A stretch of DNA of 53,920 nucleotides from Thermoplasmatales archaeon SW_10_69_26 (lineage in GTDB: Archaea; Thermoplasmatota; SW-10-69-26): positions 1 through 53,920 of the forward strand of contig PXUB01000047.1 of NCBI GenBank assembly GCA_003009755.1, given 5' to 3'. The position numbers and the translations under genes are program-made. The notes below the pieces were generated by a model. The model was not told the origin of the DNA. It worked only from the letters and a program-made list of their open reading frames with translations, and ran no database searches. Shown one piece after another: positions 25,942-38,003 of this stretch; the stretch's first letter is position 1, and every line of letters starts with the position of its first letter.

Positions 25942-28407
25942 CTACGCGTCCGGAGCCGAGCTCTGGTCGTCGTTGCGGTCCGGGTTCCCGTCGAGCGGGT
26001 CGACGTCGGTCCACGTGTTCACGCCGGGCGAGAACCCGCCGAAGTCCGCCGTGATCTCGTTCACGGCGCTGAACCGCGGGAGGTCCTTGGAGCCCTTATC
26101 GAAGGTCCCGTCGCCGGGCGCCTCGAACACGTACTGCGTGACGATCGTGTCCCCCTCGCAGGACACCGCCTGGCAGTCGTGCGTGAACGACGGGATGGCG
26201 TCGAACCCGCCGGTGGACTCCTCGCACTGCTTCTCGAAGTCGCTGGTGAACCCGAACGCATCGCCGGGCATGCGGACGTCGGGCGCGGTCTCGGTGTCGG
26301 TTTCGGCGACGACCCAGTCCTGCAGATCGGCGATCGCCTGGTCGACCTCCTGCCCGAGCGGGTGGTCGTCGGTCGAGCTGACGTCGCCGTCCCACAGCTC
26401 CTTGACGCTCTGCGAGGCGAGCACGTAGATGTTGTTGCCGTCGGGGTAGATCTGGCGCTGGTCGGAGATCAGGCCCGCGTCGAATTGCGTCGGCTCGGAG
26501 AGGTAGACGAGCTGGAACAGCCCCGTGTTCGGGCCGTAGCCCAGCCGCTCGGCCTCCAGCGCGAGGTTGTAGTTCGAGGTGCTGTACTTGCACGCGCGGT
26601 CACTGGTGATCTCCGGCGAGTCGCCCGAGTCGTCGACCTTGATGTCCCACACCATCGGGTACGCGCCGGCGTTGTCGATCAGGTCGTTGCGGAACTGATC
26701 GCCAACGGTGTCGTAGTCGCCGTCGTCGTTCTTGTCGGTGAACAGGCCGACGTTGCCGGCGGTGGAGAAGCGGTCCGGGCCGGGGTTGTTCTCCTCGTCT
26801 TGGGTATCGTCGTTGTTGCCGTACAGCGTGGTGCTCGTGGCGGTGATCTCCGTCTGGCCGTCGATCACGTCCACCCACGGATCGAGGGTGTCCGGTTCCT
26901 CGTCGCTGGTTACCCTCTGGCACACCTCGTCGAGCGCGCCGGTGCGGTCGAGATCGACCGCGGACTGGCTGGTGTCCGCGAGCGGGTTCGCGGCGCCCGA
27001 GGCAGCGTTGGGCTCGACGCGGTTGTCCTTGTTGAGATCGCGGACGGTGTCGTTCTGCAGCTGGTCGATCTCGTCGTTGGCGTCGTCGGTCGCCTGGTCG
27101 ACCGTGTCGGTCACGGCATCGACGGTCTCGTCGACCAGCGGCAGATCGGGGATCGTGTTGAACACGGTGTCTGTCGGTCCGGCCGCGGCCTCGTCGGCGT
27201 ACGCCTCGGCCGGGCCCGGCGAGGCGCCGGCCGTCGACAGCCGCGTCGAGGGCGTGTACACGTCGAGGTCGTGGGCCAGGAACGGCGCCCCGGTCTCGTC
27301 GCTCTCGGTCAGGAAGCCGGGCTCCTGGGCCGAGCAGTCGGGGGACCGCGGAGCGACGACGAAGTGCCACTCGCGGTAGTTGTTGTTGCCAAAGCCGGAA
27401 TCGTCGGCCGCCCCGAGGTAGTTGAAGACACTATGGAGGGGCAGGCTGGCTCGCCAGTAGGCCCCGTTGGCGGCCTGGTTGCACATGTAGGTCGGCGAGT
27501 TGCAGCGGTCGCCGTAGCTCCTGAAGTCGGTGCTGCCGTCGTCTTCGGCATAGAAGAACGACAGTTCGCACGCCGCTGCGTCCTCGGCCCCGGCGGTCGT
27601 GATCGAGAAGTCGGGTGTGAAGCCGCAGATCCGCTCGTTGGCGACCCCGTCCAGGTCGGAGCTCTGGACGATCTCGGACAGCCGGTCGGCCCCGATCTGG
27701 TTGCCCTCGCCGTCTTCCAGGAAGGCGGCGAAGTAGTACGTGGCGCTGGGGGTCACCCACCCGTTCATGTCCCAGGCGTTGGTCTGGCCCTGGACGAACT
27801 GGGCGGCGTTGGGGAAGCCCACGTTGGCGTACGTGTACTGCCGGCGATCGTCCTTCTGGTTCTTGTCGGTCGTGTCGCTATCGTCGGTCAGCCCCGTCTG
27901 TTCGGCGGCGTTGTCGTAGAAGACCTCGTGGAGCTGGTCCGTGTACGTCCCGGACCCGAAGAAGCCCTCACCGGGCGGGCAGAACGGGGTGCAGAGCGTG
28001 AGGGCCGCCAGCGTGCTGGCCGAGTCCATGCGGACGACGTCGAACGTGGCGATCGGGTTGTCGGTGCCGATGTCCGGCGTGATCACCTGGTCTTCTGGGC
28101 TCTCCACGACGAGTTCGTCGTTGTCGTCGAGGTCCTCGTTGTACTTGAGCGCCGAGCAGAACCCGTCGGCCTCGGAGGCCCGCGCGACCTCCGTGAGCGT
28201 CGCCTCAGCCTCCGGTTCGTAGCACTCATCGGAGGGCAACGTCCCGACGTGGAAGGGGGAATCGGGTCCGTTGTCAGGCACCGAGGGTTCGTCGTCTTGC
28301 GTGACCAATACCTGGTCGTCGGCTCCCTGGCTGCGGTGCAACGCCATCCCCGAGGGGACCGAGCTCACCACCAAGATCAATGCTACGACCGCTGTCGCTT
28401 TCTTCAT
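25942..28407 (-). CDS. Abundant secreted acidic protein, possible surface-layer protein
   Basis: 821 residues. A clear signal peptide (MKKATAVVALILVVSSVPSG) is followed by a very acidic, Asp/Asn/Thr-rich chain with scattered cysteines (for example LCTPFCPPGEGFFG, CNSPTYMCNQ, CKYSTSNYN). A helical stretch near residue 430 (VDETVDAVTDTVDQATDDANDEIDQL) separates two beta-rich halves. There is no membrane anchor or family signature. Expression signals are unusually complete: TATA CCTATAAGG, an 8-base AGGAGGAAC ribosome site 8 nt before ATG, a leader of about 90 nt, and a terminator. These make a surface-layer or major exoprotein role attractive, but that is inference. Confidence 0.75.
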   Translation of the reverse strand: MKKATAVVALILVVSSVPSGMALHRSQGADDQVLVTQDDEPSVPDNGPDSPFHVGTLPSDECYEPEAEATLTEVARASEADGFCSALKYNEDLDDNDELVVESPEDQVITPDIGTDNPIATFDVVRMDSASTLAALTLCTPFCPPGEGFFGSGTYTDQLHEVFYDNAAEQTGLTDDSDTTDKNQKDDRRQYTYANVGFPNAAQFVQGQTNAWDMNGWVTPSATYYFAAFLEDGEGNQIGADRLSEIVQSSDLDGVANERICGFTPDFSITTAGAEDAAACELSFFYAEDDGSTDFRSYGDRCNSPTYMCNQAANGAYWRASLPLHSVFNYLGAADDSGFGNNNYREWHFVVAPRSPDCSAQEPGFLTESDETGAPFLAHDLDVYTPSTRLSTAGASPGPAEAYADEAAAGPTDTVFNTIPDLPLVDETVDAVTDTVDQATDDANDEIDQLQNDTVRDLNKDNRVEPNAASGAANPLADTSQSAVDLDRTGALDEVCQRVTSDEEPDTLDPWVDVIDGQTEITATSTTLYGNNDDTQDEENNPGPDRFSTAGNVGLFTDKNDDGDYDTVGDQFRNDLIDNAGAYPMVWDIKVDDSGDSPEITSDRACKYSTSNYNLALEAERLGYGPNTGLFQLVYLSEPTQFDAGLISDQRQIYPDGNNIYVLASQSVKELWDGDVSSTDDHPLGQEVDQAIADLQDWVVAETDTETAPDVRMPGDAFGFTSDFEKQCEESTGGFDAIPSFTHDCQAVSCEGDTIVTQYVFEAPGDGTFDKGSKDLPRFSAVNEITADFGGFSPGVNTWTDVDPLDGNPDRNDDQSSAPDA

Positions 28408-28415
28408 CGCTTCTC

Positions 28416-28522
28416 GTTCCTCCTAGTCGCCTCACTGGTCGGGTGCCCCCCTCGCCGGACGGGACGGTCACACACGGGCAGCCAGGGAGGACGATTGTGA
28501 AAGGAGGGTAGCACCTTATAGG
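28416..28522 (-). promoter_or_regulatory. Promoter, leader and ribosome site of the secreted acidic protein
   Basis: TATA box CCTATAAGG at 28522-28514 and ribosome-binding AGGAGGAAC at 28424-28416 on the minus strand, separated by a GC-rich leader. Most neighbours are leaderless, so the strong Shine-Dalgarno sequence marks this gene out. Confidence 0.6.
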
Positions 28523-28529
28523 CGTTTCC

Positions 28530-28760
28530 TAAACACTGGCCTCGGTGTCACGCCTGTTACCACGGGCAGGTGTCGCCAGAAGGCAAGCGGGCGACCGCGG
28601 CCGGGACCGGTACTGGCCCGCGCATGGCATGGAAACGAGAAGAGGGGACCGGCGGCGGGCCCCCGGCACCGCGAGCTCGATCCGCCGACGATGGGCGAAC
28701 CCGAGGGCGGGCCCGTGGACGGTTGGCTGATCTCGTGGGATCGTGCCCGACCTGGGCCGG
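28530..28760. other. GC-rich gap with no recognisable gene
   Basis: 230 bp with several short palindromic pieces (for example GGGCGGGCCCG near 28705) but no supported reading frame and no RNA family motif I recognise. It separates the secreted-protein promoter from the repeat. Confidence 0.3.
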
Positions 28761-28930
28761 CCCGCGCTGTAAGGATAAGAAACGGGGGGACCACCAAGTA
28801 CGCGACGGGACGTCAGGGCACAACGGGGAGCAGCTGCCGTGACAAGGCCGCCCGGCGGCGAGTCACAGGCCCTTCGTGGCCTTGGCGATCCTTCGTGTCC
28901 TTCGCGGCCCCTGCTTAACCAGACAGCCGG
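28761..28930. repeat. 170-bp dispersed foldback repeat, copy 2
   Basis: Same length and orientation as 666-835, differing at about a dozen bases and diverging abruptly at both ends. The internal inverted halves are conserved. It ends about 20 bp before the aIF5B TATA box, so it lies directly upstream of that promoter. Confidence 0.75.
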
Positions 28931-28947
28931 GGGCCGGCCAGGACGAC

Positions 28948-28956
28948 GATTTAAGG
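28948..28956 (+). promoter_or_regulatory. TATA box of the aIF5B gene
   Basis: GATTTAAGG centred 30 nt before ATG 28982, right after repeat copy 2. Confidence 0.55.
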
Positions 28957-28981
28957 GATGGGCCCCGTTCGGCGGGCCACG

Positions 28982-30748
28982 ATGGTCACCCGTCAACCGA
29001 TCGTCTCGATCCTGGGTCACGTGGACCACGGGAAGACCACGTTGCTCGACCGGATCCGCGGCACGGCCGTCGTCGAGGGCGAGGCCGGCGGCATCACCCA
29101 GCACATCGGGGCCACCGAGGTCCCGCTCGAGGCGATCACGGAGACCTGCGCTCCGTTGATGGGGGACCGCGAGTTCACGCTGCCGGGCCTTCTGTTCATC
29201 GACACGCCCGGCCACCGCGCGTTCACGACGCTTCGCGCGCGCGGCGGCGCGCTCGCCGACCTCGGCGTGGTCGTGGTCGACGTGCAGGAGGGGCTGATGC
29301 CGCAGACGAAGGAGTCCCTCTCGATCCTGAAGCGCAACAACACACCGTTCATCGTCGCCGCGAACAAGATCGACCGCATCCACGGCTGGAACCCCAACGA
29401 GGACGAGCCGTTCGTCGAGAGCTTCCCCCAGCAGTCCGAGCGGGTGCAGGACCGCTTCCAGGATGCCCTCTACGACGTGATCGGTGACCTCTACGACGCC
29501 GGGTTCCCGGCCGACCGATACGACCAGATCGAGGACTTCACCGACACGGTCGCCATCGTCCCGATGAGCGCCCTCACCGGCGAGGGCCTGGCCGACCTGC
29601 TGCTCGTCATGACCGGCTTGGCTCAGCGGTTCCTCGAGCAGGAGGGCGGCCTAGAGGCCAACCCCGAGGGTCAGGGCCAAGCCACCGTGCTCGAGGTCAA
29701 GGAGGAGAAGGGGTTCGGCGCGACCGTCGACGTCATCCTCTACGACGGCAAGCTCAACGAGGGCCAGGACGTCGTCGTCGGGACGACGAGCAAGCCCAAG
29801 GAGACCTCGATCCGCGCCCTGCTGCGGCCGAAGGCGATGGACGAGATCCGCGACCCCAGCGAGCGGTTCGACACCGTGGACGAGGTGAAGGCCGCCACCG
29901 GGCTCAAGGTGTCCGCCCCGGAGCTCGACGACGTGGTGCCCGGCGCCCCCCTGTACGGGGCCACGCCGGAGACGGTCGACGAGGTCGTCGCCGAGATCGA
30001 GAGCGAGCTGGAGCCCGACATCGATCTGGACGAGCACGAGGGCGTGTTCATCAAGGCCGACACGCTCGGCTCGCTGGAGGCGTTGGCCAGCGAGATGGCC
30101 GAGGCCGAGATCCCGATCCGCATGGCGCGGGTCGGCGACGTCAGCCCCCGCGACGTGATCGAGGCGGCCACGCTCGACCAGCGCGAGCACCAGTGCATCC
30201 TGGGCTTCGGCGTCGACGTGCTGGCCGAGGCCGAGGAGGAGCTCACCGAGCACGACATCGAGCTGATCACCGACGACGTCGTGTACAACCTGATCGACGC
30301 CTTCGAGGACTACCAGCACCGGCTCAAGTCCGAGCGCCAACAGCAGGCCCGCTCCCGGATCGCGTTCCCGGGCAAGCTCAAGACGCTGCCGGATCACAGC
30401 TTCCGCATGCGCAAGCCCGCGATCGTGGGCGTTCGCGTGCTGAAGGGTCGGATCCGCAACGGGCAGCGCATCCTGCGCGAGGACGGCCGCGTCGTCGGCG
30501 AGATCAAGTCGATCCGCGAGGAGGACAACCCGATCTCGGAGGCCGAGCAGGGCGCCGAGGTCGCGATCGCCGTCGCCGACGTGCAGCTCGGGCGCCAGAT
30601 GGACGAGGGCGAGATCTACTACGTCGACATCCCCGAGGGCGACTTCCAACAGCTGTCCGACTTCGACCTCACGCTCGACGAGCAGGAGGTCAAGCAGGAG
30701 GTCGCCGAGATCAAGCGCGAAGAGCACGAGCCCTACTGGGGCATGTGA
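28982..30748 (+). CDS. infB: Translation initiation factor aIF5B
   Basis: 588 residues. GTPase motifs: G1 GHVDHGKTT, G3 DTPGH, G4 NKID (AANKIDRIHGW), with switch sequence GGITQHIGATEVP. Domain II follows, then an alpha/beta domain III (DTLGSLEALASEMAEAEIPIRMARVGDVSPRDV) and a C-terminal beta barrel. Archaeal/eukaryotic IF5B promotes ribosomal subunit joining and initiator tRNA placement. An in-frame ATG at 28958 would add MGPVRRAT; the ATG at 28982 is preferred because it lies about 30 nt from the TATA box. Length is normal for archaea (about 590-600), with no intein. Confidence 0.97.
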   Translation: MVTRQPIVSILGHVDHGKTTLLDRIRGTAVVEGEAGGITQHIGATEVPLEAITETCAPLMGDREFTLPGLLFIDTPGHRAFTTLRARGGALADLGVVVVDVQEGLMPQTKESLSILKRNNTPFIVAANKIDRIHGWNPNEDEPFVESFPQQSERVQDRFQDALYDVIGDLYDAGFPADRYDQIEDFTDTVAIVPMSALTGEGLADLLLVMTGLAQRFLEQEGGLEANPEGQGQATVLEVKEEKGFGATVDVILYDGKLNEGQDVVVGTTSKPKETSIRALLRPKAMDEIRDPSERFDTVDEVKAATGLKVSAPELDDVVPGAPLYGATPETVDEVVAEIESELEPDIDLDEHEGVFIKADTLGSLEALASEMAEAEIPIRMARVGDVSPRDVIEAATLDQREHQCILGFGVDVLAEAEEELTEHDIELITDDVVYNLIDAFEDYQHRLKSERQQQARSRIAFPGKLKTLPDHSFRMRKPAIVGVRVLKGRIRNGQRILREDGRVVGEIKSIREEDNPISEAEQGAEVAIAVADVQLGRQMDEGEIYYVDIPEGDFQQLSDFDLTLDEQEVKQEVAEIKREEHEPYWGM

Positions 30749-33985
<3,237 letters not shown>

Positions 33986-34005
33986 CCGGGGACCCCGAGA
34001 CGACC

Positions 34006-34032
34006 GGCGGCCCCCGGCTGACGGGGGCCGCC
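34006..34032 (+). terminator. Hairpin between katG and fur
   Basis: GGCGGCCCCCG (34006-34016) and CGGGGGCCGCC (34022-34032): a perfect 11-bp stem with a GCTGA loop, followed by pyrimidine-rich TTCCGTCCCTCCTCC. It lies 20 nt after the katG stop and probably reduces read-through into the regulator. Confidence 0.6.
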
Positions 34033-34077
34033 TTCCGTCCCTCCTCCCGCCGGACCCGGCCGACACGCGAGGATACC

Positions 34078-34509
34078 ATGACGACCCCCACGGACCCGCT
34101 GGACCTGCTCCGCGACCACGGCCTCAGGGCCACCTCCCAACGGATCGAGATCCTGCACGCCGTCATGGAGCACGAGGAGCACCCGACGGCCGAGGACGTC
34201 TGGGAGCAGGCCCGCGAGGACCAGCCGACACTGAGCCTCAGCACCGTGTACGACACGCTGTCGCGGTTCGTCGAGCTGGGCTTGCTGGACGAGCTGCACG
34301 CCGGCGAGGGCGCCACCCGCTACGAGTTCTTCGACCGCCCCCACATCAACCTCGTCTGCACCGAGTGCGGGCACGTCGAGGACACCGACGCCGGCGAGCT
34401 GGGGGCCGTGATCGAGGAAGCCGAGGGCGCCTCCGCGTTCGCGGTCGATCCCCAACCGATCGAGCTCGAGGGCCGTTGCAGCGACTGCCGACCCTCGTCC
34501 ACATGCTAG
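34078..34509 (+). CDS. Fur-family metalloregulator, PerR-like
   Basis: 143 residues. A winged helix ([35 protein letters not shown], then [19 protein letters not shown]) is followed by a dimerisation domain. The structural zinc cysteines are Cys94/Cys97 (CTECG) and Cys134/Cys137 (CSDC). Regulatory-site candidates are Asp86, His89 and the His-rich EHEEH near residue 33. PerR-type sensors use Asp/His iron sites to sense peroxide, and the katG and dps-like neighbours favour that role over iron uptake control. That assignment is inference. Confidence 0.88.
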   Translation: MTTPTDPLDLLRDHGLRATSQRIEILHAVMEHEEHPTAEDVWEQAREDQPTLSLSTVYDTLSRFVELGLLDELHAGEGATRYEFFDRPHINLVCTECGHVEDTDAGELGAVIEEAEGASAFAVDPQPIELEGRCSDCRPSSTC

Positions 34510-34552
34510 GCGGGGACGGGAACCAGTTGCCGGCCGGCCATGGCATATCTGG

Positions 34553-35182
34553 ATGACCATGGCCGAGAAGACGCATGCCAGCGGCTACGTCGAACCGGGG
34601 GACACCAGCGAACGCGTCGGCGTCAAATCGATCGAGGAGCGCGGCGTGGACGTCGAGGAGCTGCGCGAGAAGCTGATCGACGCGATCGCGGCCGAGTTCA
34701 CGACCTACTATTACTACACGAACCTCCGCATGCACCTGGCCGGCGAGGAGGACTACAAGGAGATCACCGAGGACGCCCGGCTGGAGGACCGGGCGCACTT
34801 CGAGCTGGCCGTTCCGCGCGTCTACGAGCTCGGTGGCTCGATCCCTCGCGACATCCGGGACTTCGCCGACCGGGCCTCCTGCCCGGACGCCTACCTGCCC
34901 GAGGATCCGACGCCGGAGGCCATCCTCGAGACGCTGCTCGAGGCCGAACGCTGCGCGATCCGGACGTGGAGCGAGGTGTGCGACATGACGCGCGGCAAGG
35001 ATCCGCGCACCTACGACATGGCGGCCCGCATCCTGCAGAAGGAGGTCGAGCACGAGGCGTGGTTCATCGAGCTGTTGGCCAAGGAGCGCGACGACGAGGT
35101 CGTGCCGGCCGGCCACTTCGTGCGCGGAGAACCGGGCGATGCGCCCTACTCGACGAACACCAACATCAACGAGTCCGCCTGA
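34553..35182 (+). CDS. Dps-like ferritin (DPSL type)
   Basis: 209 residues. A four-helix ferritin-like bundle with the di-iron pattern [18 protein letters not shown] and EVEHEAWF, and the cysteine pair Cys134/Cys143 in [24 protein letters not shown] that marks the archaeal Dps-like (DPSL, thioferritin) family. Such dodecamers oxidise iron with hydrogen peroxide and protect DNA. Placement after katG and a Fur-type gene fits this. The start is ATG 34553 or 34559; both follow a short spacer from the regulator. Confidence 0.9.
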   Translation: MTMAEKTHASGYVEPGDTSERVGVKSIEERGVDVEELREKLIDAIAAEFTTYYYYTNLRMHLAGEEDYKEITEDARLEDRAHFELAVPRVYELGGSIPRDIRDFADRASCPDAYLPEDPTPEAILETLLEAERCAIRTWSEVCDMTRGKDPRTYDMAARILQKEVEHEAWFIELLAKERDDEVVPAGHFVRGEPGDAPYSTNTNINESA

Positions 35183-35203
35183 GGCCGATCCGCTGGTGGC
35201 GCG

Positions 35204-35575
35204 ATGGTCGAGCACACGATCGCGATCGAGATCCCCGCCGACGCCGACAGCCCCGAGGCCGGCCAGACGGTGGAGCTGACCGTCGACGGGGACGACTCGA
35301 TCCTGGCGGCCGCCCGCGCCCACGGCCTGTGGCTGCCGGCCGACTGCCAGCAGGGGTGGTGCACGACGTGCGCGGCCCGGTTGATGGCCGGCGAGGTCGA
35401 CCAGACGGACGCCCGCCGCTTGTACCCGGTGGACGAGGAGGCGGGGTTCGTGTTGACCTGCGTGGCCAAGCCGCGCTCGGACGTGCAGATCACCTCGCAC
35501 CAGCACGAGACGATGCTCGTCCATCGCGCCAAGCACGATCTGCCGCCGGGCTCGGCCAAGCTCGGCGACGGGTGA
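35204..35575 (+). CDS. 2Fe-2S ferredoxin, plant/halophile type
   Basis: 123 residues with a beta-grasp fold and the cluster motif C-x4-C-x2-C in ADCQQGWCTTCAARL, plus the fourth Cys in FVLTCVAKP. It starts 21 nt after the ferritin stop. A reductant for iron release or for the stress response is plausible. It belongs to the chloroplast-type family rather than the adrenodoxin type. Confidence 0.9.
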   Translation: MVEHTIAIEIPADADSPEAGQTVELTVDGDDSILAAARAHGLWLPADCQQGWCTTCAARLMAGEVDQTDARRLYPVDEEAGFVLTCVAKPRSDVQITSHQHETMLVHRAKHDLPPGSAKLGDG

Positions 35576-35579
35576 GGCC

Positions 35580-35819
35580 TCACGCGTCGACGGAGAGGCG
35601 CTCGCCGATCGTGGGCTCGCTCGGGGCTTGCACCCACGTGCGGGCGCCGCCCGCCAGCTCGACGAGCGCGATCCAGCCCTCGGCCCCGCTCGTGTAGGTG
35701 AGCACCGTGCCCTCGGGATCCAAGGTTTCGTCGTCGGTCCGGGCCCGGCAGCCTTGGCAGCGATCCCTCGGCGGGGCAGCCACCCGCCCGCAGGCCGGGC
35801 ACCGCGAGGCCGCGATCAC
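35580..35819 (-). CDS. Short DUF35 zinc-ribbon/OB protein
   Basis: 79 residues from GTG 35819, whose GTGA overlaps the stop of the thiolase-like gene. The zinc ribbon is CPACGRVAAPPRDRCQGC, with all four cysteines, and the OB part is short (GTVLTYTSGAEGWIALVELAGGARTWVQAP). It is the partner of the upstream thiolase-like protein. It is about 45 residues shorter than the DUF35 protein at 23269. Confidence 0.85.
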   Translation of the reverse strand: MIAASRCPACGRVAAPPRDRCQGCRARTDDETLDPEGTVLTYTSGAEGWIALVELAGGARTWVQAPSEPTIGERLSVDA

Positions 35820-36940
35820 GGCCGGGCCTCCAAGAGGGCGACGTGGACGTTGTTGCCAAAGCCCCCGATGCTGTGGACGAGCGCCGTGCCAGCGTCCGCG
35901 ACGGGGTTGGCGGCTCGGTCGAGGCATTGGTCGACGCACTCGACGGTCTGCGCGAGCCCGGTGGCGCCGACGGGATGGCCGCGGGCCTTGAGCCCGCCGG
36001 AGGGGTTGACGGCCGGCGAGGGGCCCAGCGCGTCCGCCTCGGGCTCGGCGACGTGATCTAGCCCCTCGCCGTCGGGCACGAAGCCCAGATCCTCGAGGTT
36101 GATGGCCTCGAGGCTGACGAAGGCGTCGTGCAGCTCGACGACGTCCACGTCCGAGCGTTCGGTCTCGGTGCTCGCGAAGCAGGCCTCCGCGGCGTCCTGC
36201 GTCGCTTGGAACCGCTCGGGCGGGGTGCGGCGTTGGGTGTAGGCCAGGTGGTCGCTGGCGGCGCCCATCGAGGCGATCTCGACGGGGCCCTCGTCGGCGA
36301 CGACGAGCGCCGCCGCACCGTCCGTGAGGGGGGCACAGTGCATCAACCGCAGCGGGTCGGCGACGACGCGCGAGGCGGCGATCTCGTCCAGCGTGACCTC
36401 GCCGAACTGCGCGATCGGGTTGGCCTCGGCCAGGCGGTGGGCCTTGTGCGCGACCCGATCGAGCTCCGCGAGGCTGCGATCGTGACGGTCGAGGTAGGCT
36501 CTGGTCAGGCAGGCGACCAGCCGCGGCAGCGAGAGGCCGGCCTCGCGTTCGTCGGCGGCCATCAGGCCGGCCAGGATCTCGGTGGCCTCCTCGGTGGGGA
36601 CCGAGGTCATCGCCTCCCAGCCGAGGACGAGCACGTTGTCGATGCCGGGAGCCCCCAGCCAGCCCCGAGCGGTGGAGACCGCGGCCAGCCCGCTGGAGGG
36701 TCCAGTGTCGACCCGGATCGCGGGCGTTCCGGCGAGGCCGGCTTCGGTGGCGGTCCAGACGCTGACGTTCCCGATCGAGGTGAAGGCCTCGCCGGCCGCG
36801 TTGGCGACGACGAGCGCGTCGATCGCGTCGACGTCGAGACCGGCGTCGCTCAGGGCTCGGTCGACGGCGGCCCTGACGAGCGAGGACGGGTCCGGCTCCC
36901 GCCCGAGGGACGTGAGGCCCGACCCGCGGATCGCGACCAC
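35816..36940 (-). CDS. Thiolase-like protein lacking the nucleophilic cysteine
   Basis: 374 residues of the SCP-x/thiolase fold. ELHDAF and NPSGGLKARGHPVGATG are intact, but the segment that should read xACASG reads DTGPSSGLAAV, with no cysteine. The C-terminal part ends SIGGFGNNVHVALL. Thiolase activity by the usual mechanism is therefore unlikely. Thiolase-fold proteins paired with DUF35 and lacking this cysteine include the steroid side-chain retro-aldolases (Ltp2 type), which is one possible model. GTG start at 36940 with a CAACCTTCTTG box about 30 nt upstream. Confidence 0.85.
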   Translation of the reverse strand: MVAIRGSGLTSLGREPDPSSLVRAAVDRALSDAGLDVDAIDALVVANAAGEAFTSIGNVSVWTATEAGLAGTPAIRVDTGPSSGLAAVSTARGWLGAPGIDNVLVLGWEAMTSVPTEEATEILAGLMAADEREAGLSLPRLVACLTRAYLDRHDRSLAELDRVAHKAHRLAEANPIAQFGEVTLDEIAASRVVADPLRLMHCAPLTDGAAALVVADEGPVEIASMGAASDHLAYTQRRTPPERFQATQDAAEACFASTETERSDVDVVELHDAFVSLEAINLEDLGFVPDGEGLDHVAEPEADALGPSPAVNPSGGLKARGHPVGATGLAQTVECVDQCLDRAANPVADAGTALVHSIGGFGNNVHVALLEARP

Positions 36941-36963
36941 GGGCGGGCAGCCCAGCTATCCCG

Positions 36964-36975
36964 CAAGAAGGTTGC
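36964..36975 (-). promoter_or_regulatory. Promoter box of the Cys-less thiolase gene
   Basis: On the minus strand GCAACCTTCTTG, centred 30 nt before the GTG start. The identical 12-mer lies before the epimerase gene at 38977-38988, at nearly the same distance from its start. Confidence 0.5.
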
Positions 36976-36993
36976 CCGCGATCGTCGCGGGGG

Positions 36994-37188
36994 TCACCAG
37001 ACGACGGTGAGCTCGGAGCCCGAGCTCGCAGGGTCGTCGAACAGCGCGTGGCGCAGCGCGTCGTTGGCGTCCTCGTCGGGCTTGTTGCGAGCCTCGGCGG
37101 TCGGCTCGTCGCCGCCCATCCCGCAGAGCGGACAGGGGACGGGCTCGGTGCCGTAGACCTCGGCTTCGTCGCGGTGGTGACAGAACAT
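36994..37188 (-). CDS. Small protein with possible zinc site
   Basis: 64 residues: MFCHHRDEAEVYGTEPVPCPLCGMGG followed by an acidic helical tail. Cys3, His4/His5 and CPLC could hold one zinc ion. I do not recognise a family. A CAACCTTTTCTA box lies about 40 nt upstream; a TTG 18 nt earlier (37206) is an alternative start. Confidence 0.5.
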   Translation of the reverse strand: MFCHHRDEAEVYGTEPVPCPLCGMGGDEPTAEARNKPDEDANDALRHALFDDPASSGSELTVVW

Positions 37189-37301
37189 GGTACCCACTAC
37201 GCTCAACTAGTAGTCGGGGGTAGAAAAGGTTGCCCCCGCAGGGGTTCGTCGTTCGTCGAGGACGCAGGCTTTTCCCCTATGAGCGGCTGTGGACGACGGT
37301 C

Positions 37302-38000
37302 GTGACCTACCGATCGATCCGGTTCCCGGCCGTCGGGTCCACGAACGACGTCGCGCTCGACGCCGCCCAGGCGGGCCAGGATCCCGGTCTCGTCGTCTCT
37401 GCCGGCATCCAGACGGCCGGCAAGGGCCAAAGCGCACGCGACTGGGAGTCCAACCCGGGAGGGTTGTGGGCCAGCGTGATCCTCGACGTCGATCCGCCGG
37501 GACCGACGCGGGGGCTGATCCCGCTCGCGGTCGGGTGCGCGATCTGCCGAGCCTTGGACGATCTGGGCGCCGAGGTCCAGCTCCGGTGGCCCAACGACCT
37601 GATGCGAGGCGACGACAAGCTCGGCGGCATCCTCGTCGAGACGCGATCGACCCGCGAGGCGCTGGACGTCGTCGTGGCGGGGATGGGCCTCAACGTCGTC
37701 AACGAGCCGCCCGTCGCGGACGCCGAGAACCTCGCGGACCTGTCCCCCACGCCCAGCCCCGAGGACGTGCTGGCCGCGGTGCTCGAGCGGCTGCCGGCCA
37801 TGGAGCGAGCTCTCCGCGAGGGCGACGCGGACCGGATCTGCCGGGTGTTCATGGACAACGCCTGGGGCATGGGCGAGCCGATGGCGTTCGACGGCGAGCC
37901 CGTGGTGCCCAAGGACGTCGCCATCGACGGGGCCCTGATCGTCGAGGACCCCGAGGGCGAGGTGAGCGTGCACCGCAGCGGCTCGCTTCGGCGACGGTGA
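37302..38000 (+). CDS. birA: Biotin-protein ligase
   Basis: 232 residues. Family motifs: STNDVALDAAQAG, the biotinyl-AMP loop AGKGQSARDWESNPGGLWAS (usually GRGRxxRxW, here GKGQSARDW), RWPNDLMRGDDKLGGILVET and a C-terminal SH3-like piece. There is no N-terminal DNA-binding domain, so it is an enzyme rather than a repressor. It attaches biotin to carboxylase carrier domains. GTG start at 37302, with a GGCTTTTCC box (37268-37276) about 30 nt upstream. Confidence 0.9.
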   Translation: MTYRSIRFPAVGSTNDVALDAAQAGQDPGLVVSAGIQTAGKGQSARDWESNPGGLWASVILDVDPPGPTRGLIPLAVGCAICRALDDLGAEVQLRWPNDLMRGDDKLGGILVETRSTREALDVVVAGMGLNVVNEPPVADAENLADLSPTPSPEDVLAAVLERLPAMERALREGDADRICRVFMDNAWGMGEPMAFDGEPVVPKDVAIDGALIVEDPEGEVSVHRSGSLRRR

Positions 38001-38003
38001 GCC

